A stretch of 64,000 nt of DNA from Jiangella alba (GTDB lineage Bacteria > Actinomycetota > Actinomycetes > Jiangellales > Jiangellaceae). Shown here piece after piece: positions 17,680 through 26,920 of this stretch. Below the pieces are notes generated by a model that saw only the letters and a list, made by a program, of their open reading frames with translations, made no database searches and was not told where the DNA came from. Made by a program: the position numbers and the translations under genes. The stretch lies in contig NZ_FNUC01000003.1 of the NCBI RefSeq assembly GCF_900106035.1, positions 2,411,501-2,475,500 of the forward strand. Reading direction: 5' to 3'. Each line of letters opens with the position of its first letter. Position 1 is the stretch's first letter.

Positions 17680-18582
17680 ATGCTGGACGTGCCCCGCCTC
17701 CGCCTGCTGCGCGCCGTCGTCGCCACCGGTTCCGTCCGGGCCGCCGCCGACACGCTCGGCTACACCCCGTCCGCCGTCAGCCAGCAGCTGGCCGCGCTGC
17801 AGCGCGAGACCGGGCTGCGGCTGTTCGACCGCGCCGGCCGCGGCATCGAGCCGACCGCCGCCGGGCGTACCCTGGCGGCCGAGGCCGAGCCGCTGTTCGA
17901 GGCGCTCACCAGGCTCGACGGGCTGGTCGGCGACCTGCGGGCGGGCCGGGTCGGCAGCCTGTCGATCGGCTACTTCGCCTCCGCCGGCGCGGCCTGGCTG
18001 CCGCCCGTCGTCGCCGCGCTGCACCAGGAGTTCCCGGAGCTGCGGCTGGAGCTGCGGATGACGGAGGTCAAGCGGCCCGACAGCCCCGAGCCCGACGTCG
18101 ACATCTTCGTCGAGCGGCCCGACTGGGAGCCGCCACTGGGCACCGACGTCCGCCACCTCGTCGACGACCCGTTCGTCGCGGTCGTCCGCGCCGACGACCC
18201 ACTGGCCGCTCGGGGCGAGGTGCCGCTGGCGGAGCTGGGCGCCCGGCGCTGGATCGACAACGACCTCGACGACGGCGCCTGCCGCCGGGTGCTGCTGCGG
18301 GCCTGCGCCGAGGCCGGGTTCTCGCCGGAGTTCGCCGTCGAGACGCACGACTACCACACGGCCATCCCGTTCGTCACGACCGGCATCGGGCTCACCGTCG
18401 TCCCCGGGTTGGGCATCCGCGAGCTCCCGGCCGGGGTCACGACGGTGCGCATCGTCGCGCCCACCCCCGTCCGGCGCATCCACGTCTGCGTCCGCAAGTC
18501 CGCCGCCCAGCACCCGGCAGCGCAACGCGCCGTCGACCTCCTCACCGAGGCGGTCGACGGCGCCGCTGCGCGTCGTCACTGA
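17680..18582 (+). CDS. LysR-family transcriptional regulator
   Basis: LysR-type regulator of 300 residues. Residues 3-62 form the winged helix-turn-helix (LRLLRAVVATGSVRAAADTLG, SAVSQQLAALQRETG, RLFDRAGRG). The rest is the two-lobed effector-binding domain from about residue 90 (VGSLSIGYFASAGAAWLPPVVAALH). It is divergent from the EamA/SDR operon and very likely controls it, and itself, through the inverted repeat in between. The effector cannot be predicted. Its 3' end overlaps the convergent epoxide hydrolase gene by seven bases. Confidence 0.93.
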   Translation: MLDVPRLRLLRAVVATGSVRAAADTLGYTPSAVSQQLAALQRETGLRLFDRAGRGIEPTAAGRTLAAEAEPLFEALTRLDGLVGDLRAGRVGSLSIGYFASAGAAWLPPVVAALHQEFPELRLELRMTEVKRPDSPEPDVDIFVERPDWEPPLGTDVRHLVDDPFVAVVRADDPLAARGEVPLAELGARRWIDNDLDDGACRRVLLRACAEAGFSPEFAVETHDYHTAIPFVTTGIGLTVVPGLGIRELPAGVTTVRIVAPTPVRRIHVCVRKSAAQHPAAQRAVDLLTEAVDGAAARRH

Positions 18583-19718
18583 GCGGGCAGCCCGGCGAAG
18601 AACGCCCGCAGGTCCTCGACCAGCACGTCCGGCCGCTCCAGCGACGCGTAGTGCCCGCCGTCGGGGAACTCGGTGTAGCGGACGATGGCATCGTTGTCGC
18701 GGTCGGCGAACGCCCGGATGGTGCGGAAGTCGTCGGCGAAGACCGCGACCCCCGTCGGCGCGTGGTTGACCGCCGGCTCGGCGCCAGAGCGAGCCTCCTC
18801 GAAGTGGTACCGCCCGGCCGTCGCCGACGTGTTGGTGAACCAGTACAGCGACACCTCGGTGAGGATCTGGTCGCGAGTGACCAGACTGGTCCCGTTGCCG
18901 AAGGAGTTGAACAGCTCGTTCCAGGCCAGCTGGCCCACGGGCGAGTCGGACACGCCCACGGCCACCGTCTGGGGGCGCGACGCGTTGATCGCGTTGTAGC
19001 CGCCGACGGCCTGGAACCACTCCAGGTGCTTCAGTCCGGCGTGGTCGGCGGGGGAGAGGTCGGCGAACTCGGCCGGGTCGCCGGACGGGAACGAGAACAG
19101 CTGCAGCACGTGCAGGCCGAGGAACCCGGGCGGGTTCAGCAGGCCCAGCTCGCGCGACACCATGGCGCCGCCGTCGCTGCCGTGCGAGCCGTAGCTCTGG
19201 TAGCCGAGCCGGCGCATCAGCGTGTCGTAGGTGCGGGCGACCCGGGCCATCGTCCAGCCGCGGTCCTCGACCGGCGTGCTGAAGCCGAAGCCCGGCATCG
19301 ACGGGACGACGACGGAGAACGCGTCCTCGGCCCTGCCGCCGTGCGCGACCGGGTCGGTCAGCGGGCCGATCATGTCGAGGAAGTCGATGAACGAGCCGGG
19401 ATAGGAGTGCGCGAGCAGCAGCGGCGTCGCGTCCGCCTCGGCCGACGGCACGTGGATGAAGTGGATCGTCTGGCCGTCGATCTCGGTGAGGTAATGCGGG
19501 AAGGCGTTGATCCGCTCCTCCTGCGCCCGCCAGTCGAACCCGTCGCGCCAGTGCTCGACCATCTCGCTCAGGTAGTGGTTCGGCGTGCCGTAGTCCCAGT
19601 CGTCGCCGGGGACGGGGCGGGGCAGCCGGGTGCGGACCAGACGGTCGTGGAGATCGTCGAGGTCGGCCTGGCTGATCTCGACGCGGAACGGGTGGATCGG
19701 TGCGGTGGTGTTCGTCAT
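18576..19718 (-). CDS. Epoxide hydrolase family protein (alpha/beta hydrolase with EHN domain)
   Basis: 380-residue alpha/beta hydrolase with the N-terminal epoxide hydrolase (EHN) domain: HPFRVEISQADLDDLHDRL, then DFDW-like GFDWRAQE. The oxyanion loop is HSYPGS where HGWPGS is usual. The nucleophile Asp lies in GSHGSDGGAMV (usually GGDWG), and the base His in DGGHYASLERPD near the C-terminus. These substitutions suggest an altered substrate range. The ATG at 19718 is chosen; a GTG three codons upstream is possible. It is divergent from a WYL regulator with a 43-base shared promoter. Confidence 0.87.
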   Translation of the reverse strand: MTNTTAPIHPFRVEISQADLDDLHDRLVRTRLPRPVPGDDWDYGTPNHYLSEMVEHWRDGFDWRAQEERINAFPHYLTEIDGQTIHFIHVPSAEADATPLLLAHSYPGSFIDFLDMIGPLTDPVAHGGRAEDAFSVVVPSMPGFGFSTPVEDRGWTMARVARTYDTLMRRLGYQSYGSHGSDGGAMVSRELGLLNPPGFLGLHVLQLFSFPSGDPAEFADLSPADHAGLKHLEWFQAVGGYNAINASRPQTVAVGVSDSPVGQLAWNELFNSFGNGTSLVTRDQILTEVSLYWFTNTSATAGRYHFEEARSGAEPAVNHAPTGVAVFADDFRTIRAFADRDNDAIVRYTEFPDGGHYASLERPDVLVEDLRAFFAGLPAQ

Positions 19719-19740
19719 GACAGTCACGCTACGGGCCTAT

Positions 19741-19759
19741 TAGGCAAGGTATCTTCCTA
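19741..19759. promoter_or_regulatory. Imperfect inverted repeat between epoxide hydrolase and WYL regulator
   Basis: TAGGCAAG and CTTCCTA flank a GTAT centre, forming an inverted repeat with one bulged base that fills half of the 43-base divergent gap. It is the only symmetric element there, and a regulator bound to it would cover both start regions. Confidence 0.35.
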
Positions 19760-19761
19760 GT

Positions 19762-20736
19762 ATGACCGGGACTTCCGCACGGATGTTGGCGCTGCTCTCG
19801 CTGATGCAGTCGCGGCCCGCCTGGACCGGTACTGAGCTGGCCGAACGCCTCGGCGTCAGCGCCCGGACCATCCGCTACGACGTCGACCGGCTGCGCGAGC
19901 TGGGCTACCCGGTCGACGCCGCGCGCGGCCCGGCCGGGCACTACCGGCTCGGCGCCGGCGCCCGGCTGCCGCCGCTCCTGCTGGACGACGAGGAGGCGGT
20001 GGCGGTCGCGATCGGGCTGCGGGCCGGCCGCGGCGTCGCCGGCATCGAGGACAGCAGCGCGCGGGCGCTGGCCAAGCTCGAGCAGGTGCTGCCGCACCGG
20101 CTGCGCCGTCAGGTCGCCGCCGTCAATGACGCGCTGTCGCAGGGCCCGGAGAACACCGGCAGCAACGTCGCCGACCCGGTCGTCGACGCGTCGGTGCTGA
20201 CGGCGCTGGCGGCGGCGATCCGCGACCACGAGCAGGTCCGGTTCGGCTACCGCGGCCGCTCCGACACCGCCCCGCCCCTCGCCGTCGAGCCGTACCGCCT
20301 GGTCAGCTGGCAGCGGCACTGGTACCTCGTCGGCCGCGACCCGGCGTCGGGCTGGCACCCCTACCGCGTCGACTGGATGTCGATGCGCATGCGCACCGGC
20401 CTGCGGTTCGCGCCGGCCACCCTGCCGGGCGGCGACTACACCGCGTTCGTCCTGCGCGAGGTCGCGTCGGCCGGCTGGTCCGTCCACGCCCGCATCACCG
20501 TCTCCGCGCCGGCGGCCGAGGTGCTGGCCCGCATCAACCCGACGGTCGGCGTGGTGGAGTCGGTGGACGAGTCCACCTGCGTGCTGGTGACCGGCGCCGA
20601 CTCCCTCGAGATCATCGCCGTCTACATCGGCATGCTCGGCCTCGACTTCCACGTCACGTCGCCCCCTGAGCTGGTCGAGCACCTCCGGGTGCTGGGGGAG
20701 CGCTACCGCCGCGCCATCCCGCCGCCGGTGAGCTGA
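19762..20736 (+). CDS. WYL-domain transcriptional regulator (YafY type)
   Basis: 324-residue regulator: an N-terminal HTH_11 winged helix (MLALLSLMQSRPAWTGTELAERLGVSARTIRYDVDRLRELGYPV), then the WYL domain from about residue 150, with SWQRHWYLVGRDPASGWHPYRVDWM, and a C-terminal WCX extension ending in LGERYRRAIP. WYL domains bind ligands, often nucleic acids or small molecules, to control the HTH. It is divergent from the epoxide hydrolase gene, its probable target. The convergent DUF3800-like gene ends 20 bases further on. Confidence 0.92.
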   Translation: MTGTSARMLALLSLMQSRPAWTGTELAERLGVSARTIRYDVDRLRELGYPVDAARGPAGHYRLGAGARLPPLLLDDEEAVAVAIGLRAGRGVAGIEDSSARALAKLEQVLPHRLRRQVAAVNDALSQGPENTGSNVADPVVDASVLTALAAAIRDHEQVRFGYRGRSDTAPPLAVEPYRLVSWQRHWYLVGRDPASGWHPYRVDWMSMRMRTGLRFAPATLPGGDYTAFVLREVASAGWSVHARITVSAPAAEVLARINPTVGVVESVDESTCVLVTGADSLEIIAVYIGMLGLDFHVTSPPELVEHLRVLGERYRRAIPPPVS

Positions 20737-20755
20737 CGCCGAAGGGCTGATCTTG

Positions 20756-21409
20756 CTATCCTGATCCCGACGCCGGTCCCTCCGCGGTGGGGTCGGAAGT
20801 GGGCCGAGGACCCCGGGGGTATACCCGGACCTCGGCTTCGCGCTTCCTAGTGAGTCCGATGCGATGTTCGGTGAGGATCGCGGCCACCGCCTCCCGGTAG
20901 GCGGGCTCCTTCCCCTCGGCCGCGCAGATCGCACCGGCCACGATGTCGGCGGCCCACAGCAACGGCTCGTCGCCCGCGCGCGCATGCGCCACCCGCAGTG
21001 TCGGCGGCACGACGCCACGCACGCGGAAGCCGCCGACCACGTCGAGATCGCGCCGATCCGCCACGGGATTGCGCGACTCCAGACAGACCTCGTCCACTCC
21101 GGCGTCGGCCAGTTCGAACAGCAGCGCCCCCAGGCAGTGCCTGCGGGCGCGTTCCTGCCGACGCGGATTCACCGGCGCGCCCACCACGGCGATCGCCAGC
21201 GTCGGCAACCCGGCGAGGAGCCCGGCGGCCGAGTGCCGTGCGGCCGGGAGCCGGTCGCGCCAGTGGAAGCGCCGGCCGGGGCGTGGTTCGAGCGCCCGGA
21301 CGGCGGCGCGCACGGCCGCGGCGTCCGCCCGGTCGAGGGCGACGGCCGCGAGCACGTACACGCCGTCGTCGGTGCGGATGGATTCGTCGACGTAGGCCAG
21401 CCAGCTCAC
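20756..21409 (-). CDS. DUF3800-like hypothetical protein
   Basis: 217-residue protein with an N-terminal AYVDESIRTDDGVYVLAAVAL strand pair and a C-terminal LLWAADIVAGAICAAEGKE helix, matching the YxDES and AD motifs of DUF3800-like proteins, which have a predicted RNase H-like fold and unknown activity. The GTG at 21409 is the only start that puts the DES motif near the N-terminus; upstream codons do not fit. An AAGG sits very close to it. It is divergent from the RNB exonuclease gene at 21500, so a role in RNA handling is possible but only by association. Confidence 0.7.
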   Translation of the reverse strand: MSWLAYVDESIRTDDGVYVLAAVALDRADAAAVRAAVRALEPRPGRRFHWRDRLPAARHSAAGLLAGLPTLAIAVVGAPVNPRRQERARRHCLGALLFELADAGVDEVCLESRNPVADRRDLDVVGGFRVRGVVPPTLRVAHARAGDEPLLWAADIVAGAICAAEGKEPAYREAVAAILTEHRIGLTRKREAEVRVYPRGPRPTSDPTAEGPASGSG

Positions 21410-21499
21410 ACCTTCTGTGGGTGCGTTCCGCGAGCGGTTCGTGACACCCCGTGAGAGGCTGTGGACGGCCGATCGAGCGACCCGCAGGGGAGGACGGCA

Positions 21500-22945
21500 G
21501 TGCCCAGACGTGTGGTGCGGCTGCGTGACGAGGTGCTGTCCGCCGACGGCGAGACGCTGCGGGCGGGGGTGGCGGCCATCCAGGCCGAGCTCGACGTCGC
21601 GCCGGAGTTCCCGCCGGAGGTCGAGCAGGCGGCGCAGCGGGCCGCGAAGAGCCCCCGCCTCCCGGACCTCGACCGCACCGACCTGCCGTTTGTCACCATC
21701 GACCCGGCGACGGCGCAGGACCTCGACCAGGCGCTGCACATCGAGAAGAGCGACGCCGGGTACACCGTCCACTACGCCATCGCCGACGTCGGCGCGTTCG
21801 TCAGCCCCGGCGACCCGCTGGACGAGGAGGCGCACAAGCGCGGCGAGACGCTCTACGGCGCCGACTCCAAGGTGCCGCTCTACCCGAAGGCGCTGTCCGA
21901 GGACGCCGCGTCGCTGCTGGCCGACCAGGTGCGCCCGGCGCTGCTGTGGACCATCGAGCTGGACGGCGACGGCGGCACGGTCGCGGCCCGGGTCGAGCGG
22001 GCCCGGGTGCGCAGCCGCGCGAAGCTGTCGTACGCCGAGGTGCAGGAGCAGCTCGACAACGGCACCGCCGACCCGGTGTTCACCCTGCTGAAAGAGGTCG
22101 GCGAGCGCCGGCAGGCGCAGGAGGCCGAGCGCGGCGGCGTCTCGCTGCCGCTGCCCGAGCAGGAGGTCCGCGTCGACGGCGAGCACTGGTCGCTGGCGTT
22201 CCGGCAGCAGCACCCGGTCGAGCAGTGGAACGCGCAGATCTCGCTGCTGACGGGCATGACGGCGGCGACGTTCATGGTGACGGCGAAGACCGGCCTGCTC
22301 CGCACGCTCGCACCGGCCGACCCGCGCGACGTCAAGCGGCTGCGGCGCACCGCGCGGGCGCTGCGCATCGACTGGCCCGACGACGAGAACTACCCCGCGT
22401 TCGTCCGCTCCCTCGACCCCGCCACGTCCAGTCACGCCGCCATGCTGGTCGCGTGCACGCGGCTGCTGCGCGGCTCCGGCTACGTCGGGTTCGCCGGCGA
22501 GCTGCCCGAGCACACCGGCCACTCCGCCATCGCCGCCGACTACGCGCACGTGACGGCGCCGCTGCGGCGGCTGGTCGACCGGTACGCGGGCGAGATCTGC
22601 GTCGCGCTGAGCGCGGGCGACGCCGTGCCGGGCTGGGTCGTCGACCGCCTCGGCGAGCTCCCGAAGACCATGCAGGGCTCCACCCGCCGGGCCAACCAAT
22701 ACGAGCGCGCCGTCCTCGACCTCGTCGAGGCGGCCGTCCTGCACGCGCACGTGGGCGAGAGCTTCGACGGCGTCGTCGTCGAGGTCGACGACCGCGACCA
22801 GCGCAAGGGCGACGTCACGATCCGCGAGCCCGCGGTCGAGGCGCCCATCAGCGACGGCGCCGAGCTGCCGCTCGGCACCGACGTCCGCGCCCGGCTGGCC
22901 GCCGCCGACCCCGCGACGAGGACGATCCGCTTCGAGCTGGCGTAG
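21500..22945 (+). CDS. RNB-domain exoribonuclease (RNase II family, short actinobacterial type)
   Basis: 3'-5' exoribonuclease of 481 residues. It lacks the N-terminal cold-shock domains of RNase II/R and starts near the RNB domain. The catalytic block is TIDPATAQDLDQAL: Asp 68, 74 and 76 are present, but residue 77 is Gln where RNase II has a fourth Asp. Later motifs (PLYPKALSEDAASLL, AIAADYAHVTAPLRRLVDRY) are typical. The GTG start is supported by GGGGAGG (21487-21493) six bases upstream. It is divergent from the DUF3800-like gene. Actinobacterial relatives often carry the same DLDQ form, so activity is still likely. Confidence 0.9.
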   Translation: MPRRVVRLRDEVLSADGETLRAGVAAIQAELDVAPEFPPEVEQAAQRAAKSPRLPDLDRTDLPFVTIDPATAQDLDQALHIEKSDAGYTVHYAIADVGAFVSPGDPLDEEAHKRGETLYGADSKVPLYPKALSEDAASLLADQVRPALLWTIELDGDGGTVAARVERARVRSRAKLSYAEVQEQLDNGTADPVFTLLKEVGERRQAQEAERGGVSLPLPEQEVRVDGEHWSLAFRQQHPVEQWNAQISLLTGMTAATFMVTAKTGLLRTLAPADPRDVKRLRRTARALRIDWPDDENYPAFVRSLDPATSSHAAMLVACTRLLRGSGYVGFAGELPEHTGHSAIAADYAHVTAPLRRLVDRYAGEICVALSAGDAVPGWVVDRLGELPKTMQGSTRRANQYERAVLDLVEAAVLHAHVGESFDGVVVEVDDRDQRKGDVTIREPAVEAPISDGAELPLGTDVRARLAAADPATRTIRFELA

Positions 22946-22969
22946 AACCGCTGTCGGGTTCACATCGGT

Positions 22970-22995
22970 TGTCATGCGACAGGTGTCGGATGACA
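22970..22995. promoter_or_regulatory. 26-bp near-perfect palindrome upstream of the X-Pro peptidase gene
   Basis: Outer arms TGTCAT (22970-22975) and ATGACA (22990-22995) and inner arms CGACA (22977-22981) and TGTCG (22984-22988) are perfectly inverted; only the single bases between them and the central GG break symmetry. It is centred about 69 bases before the ATG at 23052, a suitable place for an operator. It could also form an RNA hairpin. No regulator gene is adjacent. Confidence 0.6.
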
Positions 22996-23051
22996 TTGCA
23001 CTGGGCCGCCACTAGCGTCCGAGCATCCAGCCCTACGAGGAAGGACCGCTC

Positions 23052-25190
23052 ATGGCCCAGCGCCGACACCGGACCAGAGCCGGCGCGGCACTCGCCGCCG
23101 CCGGCGTCTGTACAGCCGCCCTGCTCACCGCCGCGAACGGCGCGGCCGGCGCCGCACCCGCCCCCGCGCCCGCGCCCGCCGAGCCCACGTTCGTCGACGG
23201 GCTGGCGCAGCCGGTGTTCACCGGACCGTTCATCCAGCACGAGCTCTGGGTCGAGACGGAGTTCGACACCGACGGCGACGGCGAGCTGGACCGCATGCAC
23301 GTCGACGTCACCCGGCCGGCCGAGACCGACGGCGCCGGCCTCGAGGTGCCGGTCGTGTACGAGTCCAGCCCGTACTACTCGGGCACGGCGAGCACGAACA
23401 CCAGGTTCTTCTGGAACGTCAACGTCGAGCTGGGCGCCCAGCCGCCGCTGCGCACGTCGCCGGACGCGCTCCCGGACGCCGCCCGCGCGCCGGGCGGCAC
23501 CAGCCCGCGCATCTCGTCCAGCCTGATCAACACCTGGGTGCCGCGCGGCTTCGCCGTCGTCCACTCCGAGTCGCCGGGCAGCGGGCTGTCCGACGGCTGC
23601 CCGACGGTCGGCGGGCCGAACGAGTCGCTGGCGCCGAAGGCGGTCGTCGACTGGCTGAACGGCCGGGCCCGCGGCTTCACCAGCGCCGACGGTGACGAGG
23701 AGGTGACGGCCTACTGGTCGACCGGCCGGGTCGGCATGACCGGCACGTCGTACAACGGGACGCTGCCGCTGGCCGCCGCGACCACCGGCGTCGAGGGCCT
23801 CGAGGTGATCATCCCGGTCGCACCGAACACGTCCTACTACCACTACTATCGGTCCAACGGCCTGGTGCGGAACCCGGGCGGCTGGCTCGGCGAGGACGTC
23901 GACTACCTGTTCGACTACATCAACAGCGGCGACCTGGAGAAGCGGCAGTACTGCCGCGACACCGTCCGCGACGTCATGCAGGCCGAGCACGACCGCGTCA
24001 CCGGCGACTACAACGACTTCTGGGCCGGCCGCGACTACCTGAACCAGCTCGACGACGTGCGCGCGGCGGTGCTGATGGCGCACGCGTTCAACGACTGGAA
24101 CGTCGTGCCCGAGCACAGCGTCCGCATCTCCGAGGCGCTCGAGGCCAAGGGCGTCACCGTCCACGAGTACTTCCACCAGGGTGGACACGGCGGCAACCCG
24201 CCGCTGGACATGATGAACCGCTGGTTCTCGCAGTACCTCTACGGCCAGGACAACGCCATCGAGGACGACCAGAACACCGCCTTCATCGTCCGCAACGAGC
24301 TCGGCGGCAGCACCGTCACCCCGTACGCCGACTACCCGAACCCGGCGGCCTCCACCGCGACGTTGAACCTGCGGGCCGGCGGGGCGACGGCGGGCGGCCT
24401 GACCTCGCTGGCGCTGGCCGACGACGCCACCGAGACGCTGGTCGACGCCGGGACGAACGCTTGCAACGCGGGCGCGCTGGCCACGGCGCCGTCGCAGCAC
24501 CGGCTGCTCTACACCACGCCGACGCTGACGGAGAACGTCCACCTGTCCGGCACCACGGAGGTGACGGTGCGCATGGCGGCCTCGAAGGCGCGGGCCAACC
24601 TGACCGTCGCGCTGGTGAAGCTGCCGTGGACCGGTGACTCCGCCTGCGCGTCGAGCACCCAGCGCCCCACCACGAGCGTCATCACCCGCGGCTGGGCCGA
24701 CCCGCTGAACCGCGACTCGCTCACCGAGGAGAAGCCGCTCACGCCCAGGCAGTTCGTCGACGTGACGGTGCCGCTGCAGCCGGACGACCAGGTGATCCCG
24801 GCCGGCTCGCAGATCGGGCTGATGATCTGGTCGACCGACTCGGAGTTCACGCTGCGCCCGCAGCCGGGCACCGAGCTGTCCGTCGACCTCGCCGGCACGA
24901 CGGTCGAGCTGCCGGTCGTCGGCGGCCCGCTGGCGCTGCCGATCTGCGGCGACCAGGACACCCGCGCGACCGTCGTCATCGACGGCGCCGACACCGGCGT
25001 CCCGAACCACCCGCTGGCCGGCACCTGCACCGTCAACGACCACGTCCTCGACGACCAGGACTGGCCGAACCACGGCGCGTTCGTCCGGCACACGACCGAG
25101 CTGGCCGACCAGCTGGCCGCGGCCGGCCTGATCAGCGGCCGCGAGCGCGGTGCGCTGGTCCGCACGGCCGCGCAGTCGGACGTCGGGTAA
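23052..25190 (+). CDS. Secreted X-Pro dipeptidyl-peptidase-like serine peptidase (S15/CocE family)
   Basis: 712-residue exported hydrolase. A signal peptide (residues 1-34, Arg-rich start, AAGAAPA end) precedes the alpha/beta-hydrolase domain. The catalytic Ser is in GMTGTSYNGT (about 232), the Asp in AHAFNDWNV (about 347) and the His in HQGGHGG (about 379). The jelly-roll C-terminal domain of the family follows from about 430 (VHLSGTTEVTVRM, PAGSQIGLMIWSTD). It probably releases X-Pro dipeptides outside the cell; a cocaine-esterase-like esterase is the alternative. AGGAAGGA lies 7 bases before the ATG. Confidence 0.9.
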   Translation: MAQRRHRTRAGAALAAAGVCTAALLTAANGAAGAAPAPAPAPAEPTFVDGLAQPVFTGPFIQHELWVETEFDTDGDGELDRMHVDVTRPAETDGAGLEVPVVYESSPYYSGTASTNTRFFWNVNVELGAQPPLRTSPDALPDAARAPGGTSPRISSSLINTWVPRGFAVVHSESPGSGLSDGCPTVGGPNESLAPKAVVDWLNGRARGFTSADGDEEVTAYWSTGRVGMTGTSYNGTLPLAAATTGVEGLEVIIPVAPNTSYYHYYRSNGLVRNPGGWLGEDVDYLFDYINSGDLEKRQYCRDTVRDVMQAEHDRVTGDYNDFWAGRDYLNQLDDVRAAVLMAHAFNDWNVVPEHSVRISEALEAKGVTVHEYFHQGGHGGNPPLDMMNRWFSQYLYGQDNAIEDDQNTAFIVRNELGGSTVTPYADYPNPAASTATLNLRAGGATAGGLTSLALADDATETLVDAGTNACNAGALATAPSQHRLLYTTPTLTENVHLSGTTEVTVRMAASKARANLTVALVKLPWTGDSACASSTQRPTTSVITRGWADPLNRDSLTEEKPLTPRQFVDVTVPLQPDDQVIPAGSQIGLMIWSTDSEFTLRPQPGTELSVDLAGTTVELPVVGGPLALPICGDQDTRATVVIDGADTGVPNHPLAGTCTVNDHVLDDQDWPNHGAFVRHTTELADQLAAAGLISGRERGALVRTAAQSDVG

Positions 25191-25196
25191 CACCGC

Positions 25197-25227
25197 GGCG
25201 GGCCGCCCCTTCCCGGGGCGGCCCGCC
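25197..25227. terminator. Bidirectional terminator hairpin between convergent genes
   Basis: A 13-bp perfect GC stem (25197-25209 with 25215-25227) and a five-base TTCCC loop, starting 7 bases after the peptidase stop and ending 17 bases before the stop of the convergent phosphatase gene. There is no T-tract, as is common for actinomycete terminators. Confidence 0.8.
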
Positions 25228-25243
25228 TCCGTGCGTCCGGGCG

Positions 25244-26920
25244 TCACCGGTTGACGGTGATCTCCGGGCTGGTGATCTGCTGGTTCACGCTCTCCAGGTA
25301 CACGACCTGCGTGCTCAGCTTCTTCGCCGACGACGGGAACGTCACCGGCAGCTCGAGCAGGCGGCCCAGCTCGTCCGCCGTCGCCTCGCCGACCAGCACG
25401 TCCTGGCCGCGCTCGACGTTGCGGACGTAGACGTTCACCGTCTCGCCCGGCTCGTAACCCCACGCCGACACGTTGACCGTCCCCTTGAAGTCCACGGCGG
25501 TCGTGTCGGTGGCGACCTGCTCGCCGACGGTGTTCTCCGGCGTGCGGATCTCCTGAACGGTGCGCTCGCCCGCGTCGTTCTTGCGGATGGTGACGCCGTC
25601 GTGGTGCTCACCGTTGGCGTAGCGCGCCTCGTAGGTGATGCTGTCGGCCGTGACGTCGATCATCTGGTAGAGCTGCATGTCCTGGCCGATGGACATCTGG
25701 TCGGCGCCGTTGTCGACCCAGTTGCTGTCGACGGCGTCGTACATCTTGCCGCCCGACACCGAGGTCGCGTACACGGTGCTGTCGTGGACGGTCACCGACC
25801 GGCGCGAGGCGGTGGTGCTGCCGCGGCCGTAGGTGTGGTCGTGGCCCTGCAGGACGAGGTCCACGCCGTACTGCTCGAACAGCGGGCCCCACTGGTTGCG
25901 GACGACCGGGTTGTTGCGGCCGGACGCGACCGAGTAGACCGGGTGGTGGAACGTCACGACGGTCCACTTGTTCGGGTTGTCCGCCAGCTGCTGCTCCAGC
26001 CACGCGGTCTGCGCGGCCATGATCGGCGCCTGGCTCTGGACGTTGGTGTTCAGGCCGATGAAGCGGACGCCCTGGTAGTCGACCGAGTAGATGGTGTTGC
26101 GCAGGGCGGCGTTGGTGGCGTCGGCACCGAAGTCCGGGCCGTTCTCCGGGTTCGGGAACGTCGGCTGCCAGAACGTCGACAGCTGGCCGCCGCTGTACTC
26201 GTGGTTGCCGGTGACCGAGATGTTGTTGACCTGGCTGTTGATGAAGCCGTCGGCGGCGTGCCACTGGCCCCACTCGAGCTCGCTGTTGGCCGTGTTCACG
26301 AGGTCGCCGGCGTTGACGATGACCTTCGCCTCCGGGCGGTCGGCGAAGGCCTGCCGGAACACCCGCGGGCCGGCGGAGTCGATGTAGTTCTGCATGTCCC
26401 CGTAGTAGATGAACGAGAACGGCTCGAACCCGTCGGCGGCCGTGGTGAAGTCGATCCACTCGCTCCAGTTGACGCCGTCGCCGACGCGGTAGGTGTAGCG
26501 GGTGTCCGGCTCCAGGCCGGTGAACTCCACCTCGTGGTAGATCGACGCGTAACCCAGGCTGGTGTTGACCGGGTTTGTCGAGCCGGCCATGACGGTGCGC
26601 ACGGCGCCCTCCGCCGGCTTCACGTCGCCCAGGGCGATCGGCGCCTCCAGGATCTGCGCCTGCGCGTACTCGCCGCCGGTCTCCGAGCGCCAGGTCACCT
26701 TCTGCGAGGTGGCCGGGGTCGTCGTCGGGACCAGGATGACCCGGTCCGGCAGCGCCGACGGCTCGTACACCTCGGCGTCGGGCACCTTGACCGGGGGCTC
26801 GCTGTCCGCACCGACTGCGGCCGGAACGGCGATCAGGCCGCCACCCAGCAGCGCGGCGCCGACAGCGGCGCCGGCCGCACGGCGCGAGCCGAACGGCCCG
26901 CGCTTCCTCACGTCACTCAC
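25244..26920 (-). CDS. Secreted purple acid phosphatase-like metallophosphoesterase
   Basis: 558-residue exported phosphatase. The signal peptide is residues 1-38 (RRAAGAAVGAALLGGGLIAV, ends VGADS). A fibronectin-like purple acid phosphatase N-domain (about 55-160: VTWRSETGG, GLEPDTRYTYRVGDG) is followed by the metallophosphatase domain: YYGDMQNY, NAGDLVN, GNHEYSG, FHHPVY and GHDHTYGR, all metal ligands present. A C-terminal beta domain follows. The GTG at 26920 is preferred because GGGAGGAGA lies about 8 bases upstream. A PHO-box-like repeat array lies about 83 bases upstream, suggesting PhoP control under phosphate limitation. Confidence 0.92.
   Translation of the reverse strand: MSDVRKRGPFGSRRAAGAAVGAALLGGGLIAVPAAVGADSEPPVKVPDAEVYEPSALPDRVILVPTTTPATSQKVTWRSETGGEYAQAQILEAPIALGDVKPAEGAVRTVMAGSTNPVNTSLGYASIYHEVEFTGLEPDTRYTYRVGDGVNWSEWIDFTTAADGFEPFSFIYYGDMQNYIDSAGPRVFRQAFADRPEAKVIVNAGDLVNTANSELEWGQWHAADGFINSQVNNISVTGNHEYSGGQLSTFWQPTFPNPENGPDFGADATNAALRNTIYSVDYQGVRFIGLNTNVQSQAPIMAAQTAWLEQQLADNPNKWTVVTFHHPVYSVASGRNNPVVRNQWGPLFEQYGVDLVLQGHDHTYGRGSTTASRRSVTVHDSTVYATSVSGGKMYDAVDSNWVDNGADQMSIGQDMQLYQMIDVTADSITYEARYANGEHHDGVTIRKNDAGERTVQEIRTPENTVGEQVATDTTAVDFKGTVNVSAWGYEPGETVNVYVRNVERGQDVLVGEATADELGRLLELPVTFPSSAKKLSTQVVYLESVNQQITSPEITVNR

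Noticed and set aside
20817-20826. Palindrome GGGTATACCC
   Set aside because: It lies within the coding end of the DUF3800-like gene (VRVYPRG) and is far from any start.
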